Shown here in pieces: positions 37,967 to 47,973 of a DNA stretch of 64,000 bases; the stretch's first letter is position 1, and each line of letters starts with the position of its first letter. The position numbers and the translations under genes are program-made. Source of the stretch: Gorsachius magnificus. Taxonomy: Eukaryota; Chordata; Aves; Pelecaniformes; Ardeidae. The DNA is taken from contig CM067086.1 of the NCBI GenBank assembly GCA_034008185.1, positions 36,929,007 to 36,993,006 on the forward strand, in the 5' to 3' direction. The notes below the pieces were generated by a model. It was given only the letters and a program-made list of their open reading frames with translations. It did not search any database and had not been told where the DNA came from.

Positions 37967-39128
37967 AGCTACTCAAACCCCAGCAACAGGCATTGCAGCT
38001 GAAACAGGGAGCGAACCTGTGCCGGTATCAGTTGCCCCTATACACAAGAAGAAATCTTGGAAGCGAAAGTCAACTCGTTTAGAAAGGGAGGATGAAAGAC
38101 CAGGGCCATCACAAAAGGAGGAGGAAGAGGAAGAGCTCATAAATGAGACAGAAACAACTCGGTCTCTGTCCTTGGGTGAGCTGCGAGACATGTGAAAAGA
38201 TTTCAGCCGTCATGCAGGAGAGCACCTTGTCACCTGGTTGCTCCGATGCTGGGATAATGGGGCCAGTAGCCTGGAACTGGAGGGTAAGGAAGCCAAACAG
38301 CTGGGATCCCTTTCTAGGGAAGGGGGCATTGACAAAGCAATTGGAAAAGGGACACAAGTCCTCAGCCTCTGGAGGCGACTGCTGTCAGCCATGAAGGAAA
38401 GATATCCCTTCAAGGAAGATGTCATACATCGCCCAGGCAAATGGACCACCGTGGAGAAAGGCATCCAGTACCTGAGGGAATTGGCTGTCCTGGAAGTGAT
38501 TTATAGTGACCTGGACAATGACCAGTTGCCTAAAGATCCAGATAGTGTCCGGTGCACATGACCCATGTGGCGGAAGTTGTTACAGAGCGCACCAACATCA
38601 TACGCCAACACATGGGCAATAATGAGCTGGGAAGATGGACGGGGACCGACAGTGGATGAAGTGGCTAGCCAGCTCCGGGAATACGAAGAAAGTATCTCTT
38701 CTTCCCTCGTCTCTGCTGTGGATAAACTGTCCCGGAAGTTTGAACGATTCAAAAAGCATATGTCCTACTCCCCTCCTGTACAGACCAGTATCTCAGCCAT
38801 TAGAAGTAAGCGCCCTTCTGCTCAAGGAAAAGAATATCAAGGGAACACACCACGGGGCACTCTATGGTTTTACCTGTTTGACCATGGAAAGGACATGAGG
38901 AAATGGGACGGAAAACCTACCTCGGCCTTAGAGTCACGAGTACGCGAGTTGCAATGAAAAACAAACACAAAAGGGGGCTCTTCTAAGAAACTCGTTGCTC
39001 CAATTTCCAGAGACGGGGTAGATCGTCGTTTTTTCAGACAGAATAGAAGAGCTGATCTTAATTCCGATTGTGATGAAGGAACTTCTGACTCATATACACA
39101 AACCATGAGCAACAGTGACCAGAATTAG
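37962..39128 (+). pseudogene. gag: ERV Gag core, interrupted by stop codons
   Basis: One frame continues from the stalk to 39128, broken by TGA at 38193, 38559 and 38955 and closed by TAG at 39126. In order it has a basic patch (about 38045-38080), a run of acidic residues (38120-38140), then a helical, Trp-containing region (38196-38760: WLLRCWDNG, SLWRRLL, PGKWTTVEKGIQYLRELAVL) that I read as capsid-like. A polar C-terminal part with a Trp-rich LWFYLFDHG segment follows (38865-38890). No CCHC zinc knuckle of the usual nucleocapsid type is visible, which would fit a spuma/ERV-L-like Gag. Assignment rests on position between primer site and protease and on general resemblance to avian ERV Gag. 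Confidence 0.75.
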
Positions 39129-39643
39129 AGGGGCCCTGCCTCCAGCCAGGTGGAGGAAAGGGACAACCGGGTCTACTGGACTGTGTGGATTCGATGGCCT
39201 GGCATGTCAGACCCACAGAAGTATAGAGCTCTAGTAGACACCGGTGCACAGTGTACTCTAATGCCATCAAGCCATATAGGGGCAGAATCCATTTGTATTT
39301 CTGGAGTGACAGGGGGATCTCAAGAGCTGACTGTATTGGAGGCCGAAGTGAGCCTAACCGGGAATGAGTGGCAAAAGTACTGCATAGTGACTGGGCCAGA
39401 TGCTCCGTGCATCCTTGGCATAGACTACCTCAGGAGAGGGTATTTCAGGACCCAAAAGGGTACCGGTGGGCTTTTGGTATAGCTGCATTGGAGGCAGAAG
39501 AAATTAAGCAGCTGTCTACCTTGCCTGGTCTCTCAAAGGACCCTTCGGTTGTGGGGTTGCTGAGTGTTGAAGAACAACAAGTGCCGATTGCCACCACAAC
39601 AGTGCACAGGTGGCAATATCACACCAACCAAAGACTCCCTTGA
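39129..39643 (+). pseudogene. pro: ERV aspartic protease and pro-pol junction, frameshifted
   Basis: In the same frame as Gag, directly after the UAG, a segment encodes the retroviral protease signature ALVDTGAQCTLMP (about 39225-39263), with the catalytic Asp-Thr-Gly. The later ILGIDYLRRG block (about 39410-39440) corresponds to the conserved Gly-containing C-terminal motif of the family. Past 39446 the homologous-looking continuation (DPKGYRWAFGIAALEAEE) lies in the -1 frame and the original frame stops at TAG 39480. A second shift near 39615-39640 precedes the RT start. A pair of protease subunits would form the active site. Loss of one base after TATTTC is the simplest cause of the first shift; a programmed -1 shift is the alternative. 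Confidence 0.85.
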
Positions 39644-40867
39644 TTCCCATCCATAAGCTGATTCGTCGACTGGAGAGCCAAGGAGTGATCAGCAAGACTG
39701 GCTCACCCTTTAACAGTCCCATATGGCCAGTGAGAAAGTCTGATGGAGAGTGGCTGACTGTAGACTATCCTGTAGACAGGATATCCTAGACTGTAGACAG
39801 TAGACTATCGTGGCCTCAATGAAGTTACACCACCACTGAGTGCTGCTGTGCTGGACATGTTAGAACTTCAATACGAACTGGAGTCAAAGGCAGCCAAGTG
39901 GTATGCCACAATTGATATTGCAAATGCTTTCTTTTCAATCCCTTTGGCAGCAGAGTGCAGGCCACAGTTTGCTTTCATTTGGAGGGGCATCCAGTATACC
40001 TGGAATCGACTGCCCCAGGGGTGGAAACACAGCCCTACCGTTTGCCATGGACTGTTCCAGACTGCACTGGAACAGGGTAAGGCTCCAGAACACCTGCAAT
40101 ACATTGATGACATCATTGTGTGGGGCAATACAGCAGAAGTAGTTTTTGAGAAAGGGAAGAAAATAGTCCAAATCCTTCTGAAGGCCAGTTTTGCCATTAA
40201 ACAAAGTAAGGTCAAAGGACCTGCACAGGAGATCCAGTTTTCAGGAATCAAATGGCAAGATGGACATCGTCAGATTCCAATGGATGTGATCAACAAAATA
40301 ACAGCTATGTCTCCACCAACTAGCAAGAAGGAAACACAAACTTTCTTGGGCATTGTGGGTTTTTGGAGAATGCATATTCCAAATTACAGCCAGATTGTAA
40401 GCCCTCTCTACCAAGTGACCCGGAAGAAGAATGATTTCAAATGGGGCCCTGAACAACGACAAGCCTTTGAACAAATTAAACGGGAGATAATGCATGCAGT
40501 AGCCCTTGGGCCGGTCCGGGCAGGGCAAGATGTAGAGAATGTGCTCTACACCGCAGCCGGAGAGAACGGCCCTACCTGGAGCCCCTGGCAGAAAGCACCA
40601 GGGGAGACTCGAGGCCGACCCCTAGGCTTTTGGAGTCGGGGATACAGAGGATCTGAAGCCAACTATACTCCAACTGAAAAAGAGATATTAGCAGCATATG
40701 AAGGGGTTCGAGCTGCTTCAGAAGTGATTGGTACTAAAGCGCAGCTCCTCCTGGCACCCCGACTGCCGGTGCTGGGCTGGATGTTCAAAGGGAAGGTCCC
40801 CTCTACACATCATACAACTGATGCTACGTGGAGTAAGTGGGTTGCACTGATCACACAACGGGCTTGA
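39643..40867 (+). pseudogene. pol: ERV reverse transcriptase (pol), broken
   Basis: RNA-dependent DNA polymerase region. The N-terminal fingers (IHKLIRRLESQG, 39649 on) are in one frame. A 40-bp duplication (39769-39808) then moves the reading into the frame used by the rest of Pol. From 39848 the palm motifs are intact: first catalytic Asp in YATIDIANAFFS (residue 23 from 39848), LPQGW (55-59) and the YIDD box with two Asp (85-88; 40100-40111). A connection domain follows, with a thumb-like FLGIVGFWRMHIPNY block. The frame is interrupted by TGA at 40865, after which the same frame resumes. The enzyme would have copied the viral RNA into DNA inside the particle. YIDD, rather than the YMDD usual in class II, supports ERV-L affinity. 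Confidence 0.93.
39769..39808 (+). repeat. 40-bp local duplication/insertion in RT
   Basis: GTAGACTATC at 39760 recurs at 39800 with 40 bp between starts. The inserted segment contains two further CTGTAGACAG copies and a 10-bp palindrome AGGATATCCT. It brings in stop codons and shifts the frame by +1, which accounts exactly for the frame change between the RT fingers and palm. Confidence 0.85.
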
Positions 40868-41500
40868 ATAGGAAACCCCAATCGCCCAGGAATCTTGGAA
40901 GCGATCACGGACTGGCCAGAAAGCAAAGATTTTGGAGTATCACCAAAGGAGGAGGTGGTGCGTGCTGAAGAGGCCCCGCTGTACAATAAATTGCCAGAAA
41001 ATGAGAAGCAATATGCTCTGTTCACTGATGGATCCTGTCGTCTTGTGGGAAAGCATCGAAAGTGGAAGGCTGCTGTATGGAGTCCTACAAGACAAGTTGC
41101 AGAGACTGCTGAAGGAGAAGGTGAATCAAGTCCGTTTGCAGAGGTGAAAGCCATCCACCTGGCTTTAGATATTGCTGAAAGAGAAAAATGACCAGTGCTT
41201 TATCTCTATACTGACTCATGGATGGTGGCAAATGCTTTATGGGGGTGGTTGCAGCAATGGAAGCAGAACAACTGGCAGCGCAGAGGCAAACCCATCTGGG
41301 CAGCCGCATTGTGGCAAGATATTGCTGCCTGGGTAGAGAACCTGGTTGTAAAGGTACGTCATGTAGATGCTCATGTACCCAAGAGTCGGGCCTCTGAAGA
41401 ACATCAAAACAACCAGCAGGCAGATCAGGCTGCTAAGATTGAAGTGGCTCAGGTGGATCTGGACTGGCAACATAAGGGTGAATTGTTTCTAGCTCGGTGG
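40868..41500 (+). pseudogene. pol: ERV RNase H domain (pol), broken
   Basis: Continuation of Pol in the same frame after the TGA at 40865. The acidic active-site residues of the RNase H fold are all visible in order: Asp in ALFTDGSC (about 41020-41043), Glu in FAEVKAIHLAL (about 41137-41169), Asp in LYTDSWMVANAL (about 41205-41240) and Asp in VRHVDAHV (about 41356-41379). A TGA at 41189 (AAA-TGA-CCA, probably from TGG or CGA) separates the second and third. This domain would degrade the RNA strand of the hybrid during reverse transcription. Divergence looks modest and no indel breaks the frame. Confidence 0.9.
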
Positions 41501-42352
41501 GCCCATGATACCTCAGGCCATCAAGGAAGAGATGCAACATACAGATGGGCTCGTGATCGAGGGGTGGACTTAACTATGGACGCTATTGCACAGGTTATCC
41601 ATGAATGTGAAACGTGTGCTGCGATCAAACAAGCCAAGCGATTAAAGCCTCTCTGGTATGGAGGACGGTGGCTGAAATACAAATATGGAGAGGCTTGGCA
41701 GATTGACTATATCACACTCCCACAAACCCGCCATGGCAAGCGCTATGTGCTCACCATGGTGGAAGCGACCACCGGATGGTTGGAAACATATCCCGTGCCC
41801 CATGCCACCGCCCAGAATACTATCCTAGGCCTTGAAAAACAAGTCCTGTGGTGACATGGCACCCCAGAAAGAATTGAGTCAGACAACAGAACTCATTTCC
41901 AAAACAGCCTCATAGACAAATGGGCCAAAGAGCATGGCATTGAGTGGGTCTATCACATCCCCTATCATGCACCAGCCTCTGGGAAAATTGAACGATACAA
42001 TGGACTGTTAAAAACTACACTGAAAGCAATGGGTGGTGGAACATTCAAACATTGGGATACACATTTAGCAAAAGCTACCTGGTTAGTCAACACTAGAGGA
42101 TCCGCCAACCGAGCTGGCTCTGCCCAATCAAATCTCTTACGTACAGTAGAAGGGGATAAAGTCCCTGTAGTGCATGTAAAAAATATGCTGGGGAAGACAG
42201 TCTGGGTTTCTCCTGCCTCAGGTAAAGGCAAACCCATCCGTGGGATTGCTTTTGCTCAAGGACCTGGCTTTACTTGGTGGGTGATGCGGAAGGATGGGGA
42301 AGTCCGATGTGTACCTCAAAGGGATTTGATTTTGGGTGAAAACAGCCAATGA
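41501..42352 (+). pseudogene. pol: ERV integrase (end of pol), broken
   Basis: Same frame as RNase H. The N-terminal zinc-binding HHCC is present: His-Asp-Thr-Ser-Gly-His at about 41503-41520 and Cys-Glu-Thr-Cys at about 41608-41619. The core catalytic triad can be traced: Asp in QIDYITLP (41699 region), Asp in ESDNRTHF (41876 region, just after the TGA at 41852) and Glu in SGKIERYNG (41979 region). The usual Gly after SDN is Arg here. A C-terminal basic/aromatic domain (FTWWVMRKDGEVRCVP) ends at a natural-looking TGA, 42350-42352. The enzyme would insert the DNA copy into host chromosomes. The single internal TGA follows CTG-TGG and could come from CGA. No dUTPase or envelope follows. Confidence 0.92.
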
Positions 42353-42744
42353 ACTGAATTGTATAATGTTAATTGCTGTATAATACAGTATGTCATAATT
42401 TTTACTATTGCTGTATGTCCTATCAATGGTATAACAGTAAGGATCACCCAGATTAAGAAGAATGAATGTTGAAGAAACTGTGGAAGTGCAGTGGATGGAA
42501 CCAGAACTGACTTCAGCAAGCAACAACCCAACACCAGACCCCATGTCTCCTGCCCTGAAAGACTGTTACGACAGATGGAGCCCAAAACCATGGACTAGAT
42601 GAACCCAGTGGACATTTTAGAAGGATGGTCCATAAACTAAGGGAATGATATCTGCGTATGTACCAAAAAGATGAGAAAATGGTGGTGATTAATTGGAATG
42701 TATTGTAAGGGTAGAACATAAGCATGACGTAAATGGTATAGAAT
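42353..42744 (+). other. Noncoding tail of the provirus, no env
   Basis: About 390 bp between the integrase stop and the purine tract. Open frames are very short and no signal peptide, fusion peptide or transmembrane pattern is visible. This is too little space for an envelope gene. Confidence 0.75.
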
Positions 42745-42753
42745 AAGGGGTGG
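42745..42753 (+). other. Polypurine tract (plus-strand primer), short
   Basis: AAGGGGTGG, interrupted by one T, ends 4 nt before the 3' LTR. It is in the right place for plus-strand priming but is short and impure, perhaps mutated. Confidence 0.5.
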
Positions 42754-42757
42754 ATAA

Positions 42758-43313
42758 TGTCCTGGTTTCGGCTGGGATAGAGTTAATTTTCTTCACAGAA
42801 GCTAGCATAGTGCTGTGCTTTGGATTTAGTACTAGAAGAATGTTGATAACATGCTGATGTTTTTAGTTGTTGCCAAGCAGTGCTCAGACTGCTCAAGGAC
42901 TTTTTGAGCTTCTCCTGCTTGGCCAGGTGCATAACAAGCTGGGAGGGAGCACAGCCAGGACAGCTGACCAAAAGAGCTATTCCATACCACAGAACATGAT
43001 GCTCAGGTGGAGTTGTCGGTCAGTCAAGGGGAGAGGGGTTGCGGCTCGGAGAGTGATCTCTGCTCGGGATGGGCTGGGCATCGGTCAGCGGGTGGTGACC
43101 AATTGCATTGTGCATCACTTGTTTTGTATATTCTGTTATCATTCTCATTATTACTGTTATTATTATTTTCTCTTATTAAACTGTCTTTATCTCAGCCCTC
43201 AGCTCTAACCTTTTATTTTCTTTCCAATTCTCTCCCCCATCCCACTGAGGGAGGGGGGGGAGTGAGCGAACGGCTGCGTGGTGCTTAGTTGCCAGCCGGG
43301 TTAAACCACAACA
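42758..43313 (+). repeat. 3' LTR of the provirus, mosaic, 556 bp
   Basis: Same ends as the 5' LTR (TGTCCTGGTTTCGGCTGGGA ... GTTAAACCACAACA). From about 42946 to about 43120 it instead follows the solo LTR at 34512: GGAGCACAGCCAGGACAGC, GGTGACCAATTGC and ATCACTTG, with roughly five differences over about 175 bp. After that it returns to the 5'-LTR type (TTATCATTCTCATTATTACT). ATTAAA is at 43175-43180. Confidence 0.93.
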
Positions 43314-43318
43314 ATGGG
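43314..43318. repeat. Target-site duplication, right copy (ATGGG)
   Basis: Matches 36528-36532 exactly. Confidence 0.85.
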
Positions 43319-46300
43319 CAACGGATTTTAGAAACACTTTGTGTTCTTCCAAATGTATTTGAATTTAAATGTGTTTTCTAAAATAGCTGTCTCAAATACA
43401 CCCTAATTGTTACTGGTTGGAATTAAATAGGCCCAGTCCCATACCAAACTTAGCAAATATGTATAAATTCAAAGATTTAGATTTTAAATGGAAAATTAAA
43501 CCAAGGATATTCCTTGAAAATGGGAAAAGTTAATTGTTACCCTTGGTTTTTCCCTGAAACAACCCAGGAACCTCAATCACAGTAAGTAAATTATTTTTGA
43601 CATTAATTTATTGCCAACTACCCAAGAAGAAGGAGTGTAAAGTAGCTTACACACAGACATTCACCGACGTCTCTTCACACTTGCTGAAGCAATATGTTAT
43701 GAATTTGTCTAAACCACGTATTTGCATAACATAAAACCAATTCATTTTATATCAGTAGTGATTGAGATAGTACTGTTCTTTAAATCTTCAGATCAGTGAG
43801 GTGTCCTGTTTTCTCTGATCTAGAAACATGCACAATGCCACAAGCATATAGATCACTAAAGACCCTTTTCCATATAGTACTAAACATTGGGTAAGATAAA
43901 AGAATTATATTCTATGTGTTTCAATACATGTTGTACACTTATACACAGAAGTAGTGGCATAAACTGCATTGTAAACATAATTATGGGTGTCATTTACTTT
44001 AGAGTTTACAGTTGTTTGGAACTTTTAGAACTTAGTAGACACTAGTAGGAGAAAATCCATTAAGGAAGAGATTATGCCAGCAGAGAATTATTTGTGTAAT
44101 TCGTATAATATACTATCTTATAATATTATTGTAACATTAGAGTATAATTGTTGATTGTAATTGGTCCAATATATCTTTAGATGGTATAATAAAGTTTTTC
44201 TCTAAAAGCACTATAAATAGCAATATATTGCATTTATGTATTTTTCTTGAAAACTGGAAACAAAATTAAGTGGACTTTTAATGTGGGGGAATTCGTACTC
44301 ACAAGGGAGCTGTTTCTAAACAGGAAAGTCAATGTGGTGGGGAAAAAGGCTGAAGATTTCCAGAAAAAGGCATTGTTCTCTTTTGGGAATAGACTAGTTT
44401 AAAGCATTCCTTTGAAAGAGAAGGAAGTTACTTAGCCCAGGAGGGAGTAGAAGGTCAGAGTGAATGCTAAAGATTGAAGATTTGTTGCTGCACAAGTGTA
44501 GAAACATTTATAACTTTTTTTTTTTTTAATAGAAATATCTTGCTAAGTAGCATTTTGGCATTTTCTAGTTCTAGGGACCTGGACAAATTCCAATTCATGT
44601 AATTACATTGTTCCTTACTCTCTCCTTCCCTGCAGTTTCAATTACTTTCATCATTCTTCTTTCACATCCTGTTCAGGACTACCAAAGATTTCTATATTAA
44701 CAGGACCTATGTTCTAAATAGAGCTAATGGCATTTTTTTTATCCTAAATTGTTGTTTAAAGTCAGATTCATTCAAACAAAACTACTCTCATTTTTGCCCA
44801 AGTATCTGCAAAATAAATTTGATCTAAGAAGAAAAATGATTTAAAGAATTTTTTTCTTGTTAAGTTAAACATGGTGTTTGACTCAAAGTGATCCCTTTTC
44901 AATTTTATGGTCCGCTGAAACTTTTGTGACCAGCATATTTGGAATTAGCAATGAATCAGTTATTTAAATCAACTAAATTTCAATCTAGATATGATTTCAC
45001 TAGATAATGAAATATTCTCAATGGATTATTTGTGATTTTATGGTATCTGTGGCAATATATGGCAAGGGACTGAGGACTAATCTGGAAGGTGAGACAACAC
45101 TTCCCCTGTGACCCACTTGAAATGTGGCACAATTCCCCTTGTTCTTGCTGATGCTAATGGAGGGCTGAAACCCCTTTGTCCTCTGACACATTGATACTTA
45201 AATAAAGCCTAAATGGTCAACTGGAGTTACCTACATGGCTTAAGCTCCAAGCATACAAAATCCTTTTAATTTAATGGCAAAGTATCACTCCACTTCAGTA
45301 AAATCAAATTTCCTCTGTCATGTTGAGGCACAAGACATGATTACCACAGCGGTATGGCCTGATGTCAGGGAAGGCAGGAGGATGCTAAGGGAATGCAACC
45401 AGCTAACACACAGCCGCCTTCTTCTAGAGGTCTGGACTTAATCACTGATTATGGTCAGCAGTGAAACTGAACTGCTACCTGAAAGAAATTCAGGCCCGGA
45501 CTAACAGTGGAGTTTGCAGGCTTATGAAATAACTCTTCACAGTATTAACTTTGTAGAACAGATTTAATCCAAAATATATGGAAAGCAACTCAGTAAATAG
45601 TTCTTTCTCTTTTAAATGCTACTCAGAAAGTCAACATTTTAAAAACAAAAATAATTTGCATTAAAAATGTCAGAAACCATTTTCAACGTGTATCGAGAAC
45701 AAAGGAAACCAGACAGAGAGAAATTTGAAACTAACTTAGTTTTTCTCTGCAACCTAAGGCAGAACTAATCTATATTTATATATTGCTCTCTGATCTGATC
45801 TCAATAAGCAGTTCACTAGGTACAACAGAATAAGTTACAGAGAAAAAGACAAACTGTGGTACATACCTTAAGATGTTGTTGGGAACGTCTTCTTTGAAAG
45901 CAAGCAGTGCTTTTCTTCAAAGCATTTTGAATTGCTAGGCTTATCCTTTCTCACCAAGATGTTTCTCCCTTAGTTATGCCTGTGAGCCTGAGTTCAGTAG
46001 TCCACAGATCTCTATGCTTATTTTCAGGCAAACACCACAGTAATTCCCAAAGATACAAACAGCAGTTTCATATGGTACTCTGCAAATGTGGTCCAGTTCT
46101 GGAAATATATGGGTTACCCCAATATTACAGGAAAATCCATTTCTTAATAGTGAAGCATGGATTTTATTTACTGTGTTGGTAATGCAATACATGTAGTTCA
46201 AATGATAACAATCTGACTTCACAAAATATCCTAAGGAAAGAGGAAAATTGGAGTCTAATCACACAATCTCCATATAGTTCCTACTGATTTCAGGGAGTGA

Positions 46301-47912
46301 TTTGCCTGTTAAAAAACTGTACATGTGAGTTAGGATTCGTTCCCTTTATGTCATTTGGAGTACCTGTATGTTATTAGAAACTTCCAGTCAAATTTATGCT
46401 AGGCTGCATGAGACCTATTAGCTCTATATTTGCTGAAACTTGTAAATATAATTACATAGTTTTAATGCAAAGAATGAGAGATAATACATCTCAGAACCTT
46501 CATGTTTTAGCAGTAAACACACTCCATGTGTGACCTGTGTGATCTAATTTTCATTTTCTTGCTATTAGATATAGCGTGTCACCAGATCCAAAATACATTA
46601 GAATGTAACCACAACAGACATGTACGTCAAACACGTATCATAAAAAAAAGATTAGGATCGAACAAGTCCTAAGTGAAAGCATGAGTAATTCAAAAGTTTT
46701 GAAGAAGCTATTGTTAAAAAATAGTCTTTGTTCACTCTAAATGGAGAGATTTACTGTGGCATACATACTTCCAGAATGGATTTTTTTCCTCTTGTTTCTA
46801 TATTTCAGTTATCTTACTGACCACATCAGCTCATTTTCATTTTCTAAACCATAACACTAGTTAGGATAAAAGAAACCTCAGATTCTTACCAGATACATTT
46901 ATCTTCTGTTCTCAGCTTTACACATATCTGCATTGACCTTATTTGCCAGCAGCAAAAGGAGCAACACATTTTAAGAGTTGCTATCCCAGAAAGAACCAAG
47001 TAGTACAGTATTTCCACACTTATCTCCACATGCCCGTAGTTTCTTCTAAATTATTTCTTAGTAATCAGCTAAATGTGTGGACATAAAAAATCTCCATGAA
47101 CTTCTGAACCCTTCAAAGCTGGAACAAATTCTAGTCATATCCCAAAATCACTAACATCTGCTCTGTTGTCATCTAAGAAATTTTTAAGGAAAATCCAAGG
47201 ACCCTTCTATCTGTTTTCTGGAAATAAAACAGTAGAAATACAAACCTAATTTGGAAACCTGTGCAGTTCATGATGTAGACGTTTCCAAATGCCATCTCCT
47301 CCCTAGATCTGTAGCTGGAATGGGGAGCAAGCTTTCTGTCTCTATGCGTAATGCATGCAAAATCTAAAGATTTCCAGCTATTTCCAGACACAGTATCTTC
47401 TACCACAGCTTTCAGGAAAAACAGGCCCAAGTTTTGCTGGAATCTGTTGAGATAAATGCTTTTATGAAACATTGGTTTTGACTTACTGGTATTTTCCCCC
47501 AAGCATCTGTTCATCTGAAAACTCACAGCCAACTGCACCCACTTCATCAGCCCTGGTGTCCTCAGTCCTGTTCCTCTGTACTGGTTCACTCAGTCCTGCA
47601 TGCTAACTGTCTCCTTTACTGATGATTGCTCAGTGCAAATTTTCTGAGGGGTAACAGCTGCCAAAAAGCAGTTTAGTGTCTGACAGAAAATTTACTATGA
47701 AAGCATAATATAGTTTTTGTTATGGCTGCGTGCTTCATTTAAGATTGTGCATTTCAAGCACATGCCTGTCTACAGAGACTCTATCTGCACTTTCTGTTGT
47801 GCAGAGGCTTCAGAATGTTTGACATACATATATTGTAGAAACTCTGGACATTTGGGAAACCTAGCATTAGTCTTAATAGCTATACTGAGAAAACATATTG
47901 AAGTCTATGCCT
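43319..47912. other. No gene seen; AT-rich unique sequence
   Basis: About 4.6 kb with no recognised repeat family, exon or RNA gene. A 138-codon minus-strand frame at 47173-47589 has no domain or signal I recognise and is probably chance. Confidence 0.5.
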
Positions 47913-47973
47913 GGGGGGTTGGTACTAGATGATCTTGAAGGTCCCTTCCAACCCAAACCATTCTGTGATTCTA
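47913..47973 (+). mobile_element. CR1: Short CR1 LINE 3' end
   Basis: GGTTGGTACTAGATGATCTT, then a TCCCTTCCAACCC block and the ending CATTCTGTGATTCTA: the last about 60 bp of a CR1 element in plus orientation, severely 5'-truncated. Confidence 0.88.

Larger units (their letters stand above)
36533..43313 (+). mobile_element. Env-less endogenous retrovirus (ERV-L/class III-like), defective
   Basis: A 6.8-kb provirus bounded by LTRs with TG...CA ends and a perfect 5-bp target duplication. Internal order: primer-binding site, hydrophobic leader and Gag, protease, reverse transcriptase, RNase H, integrase, about 0.4 kb of noncoding tail, purine tract, 3' LTR. No envelope gene or space for one exists. 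Class: the RT box is YIDD and Pol is collinear in one frame, which I read as ERV-L/spuma-like. The primer site looks Lys-type, which is commoner in class II, so the assignment is tentative. The copy is dead: seven in-frame TGA codons, one in-frame TAG, at least three small frameshifts and a 40-bp duplication in RT. Confidence 0.93.

Noticed and set aside
37665..37976. 103-codon minus-strand frame of Val/Ala/Gly repeats
   Set aside because: It is the antisense reading of the 60-bp Gag minisatellite.
42353..42757. Possible envelope gene after integrase
   Set aside because: Only about 400 bp with several stops in every frame and no signal or membrane segment; the element is env-less.
47173..47589. 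138-codon minus-strand frame
   Set aside because: No domain, no convincing splice context and no recognisable relative; probably chance.
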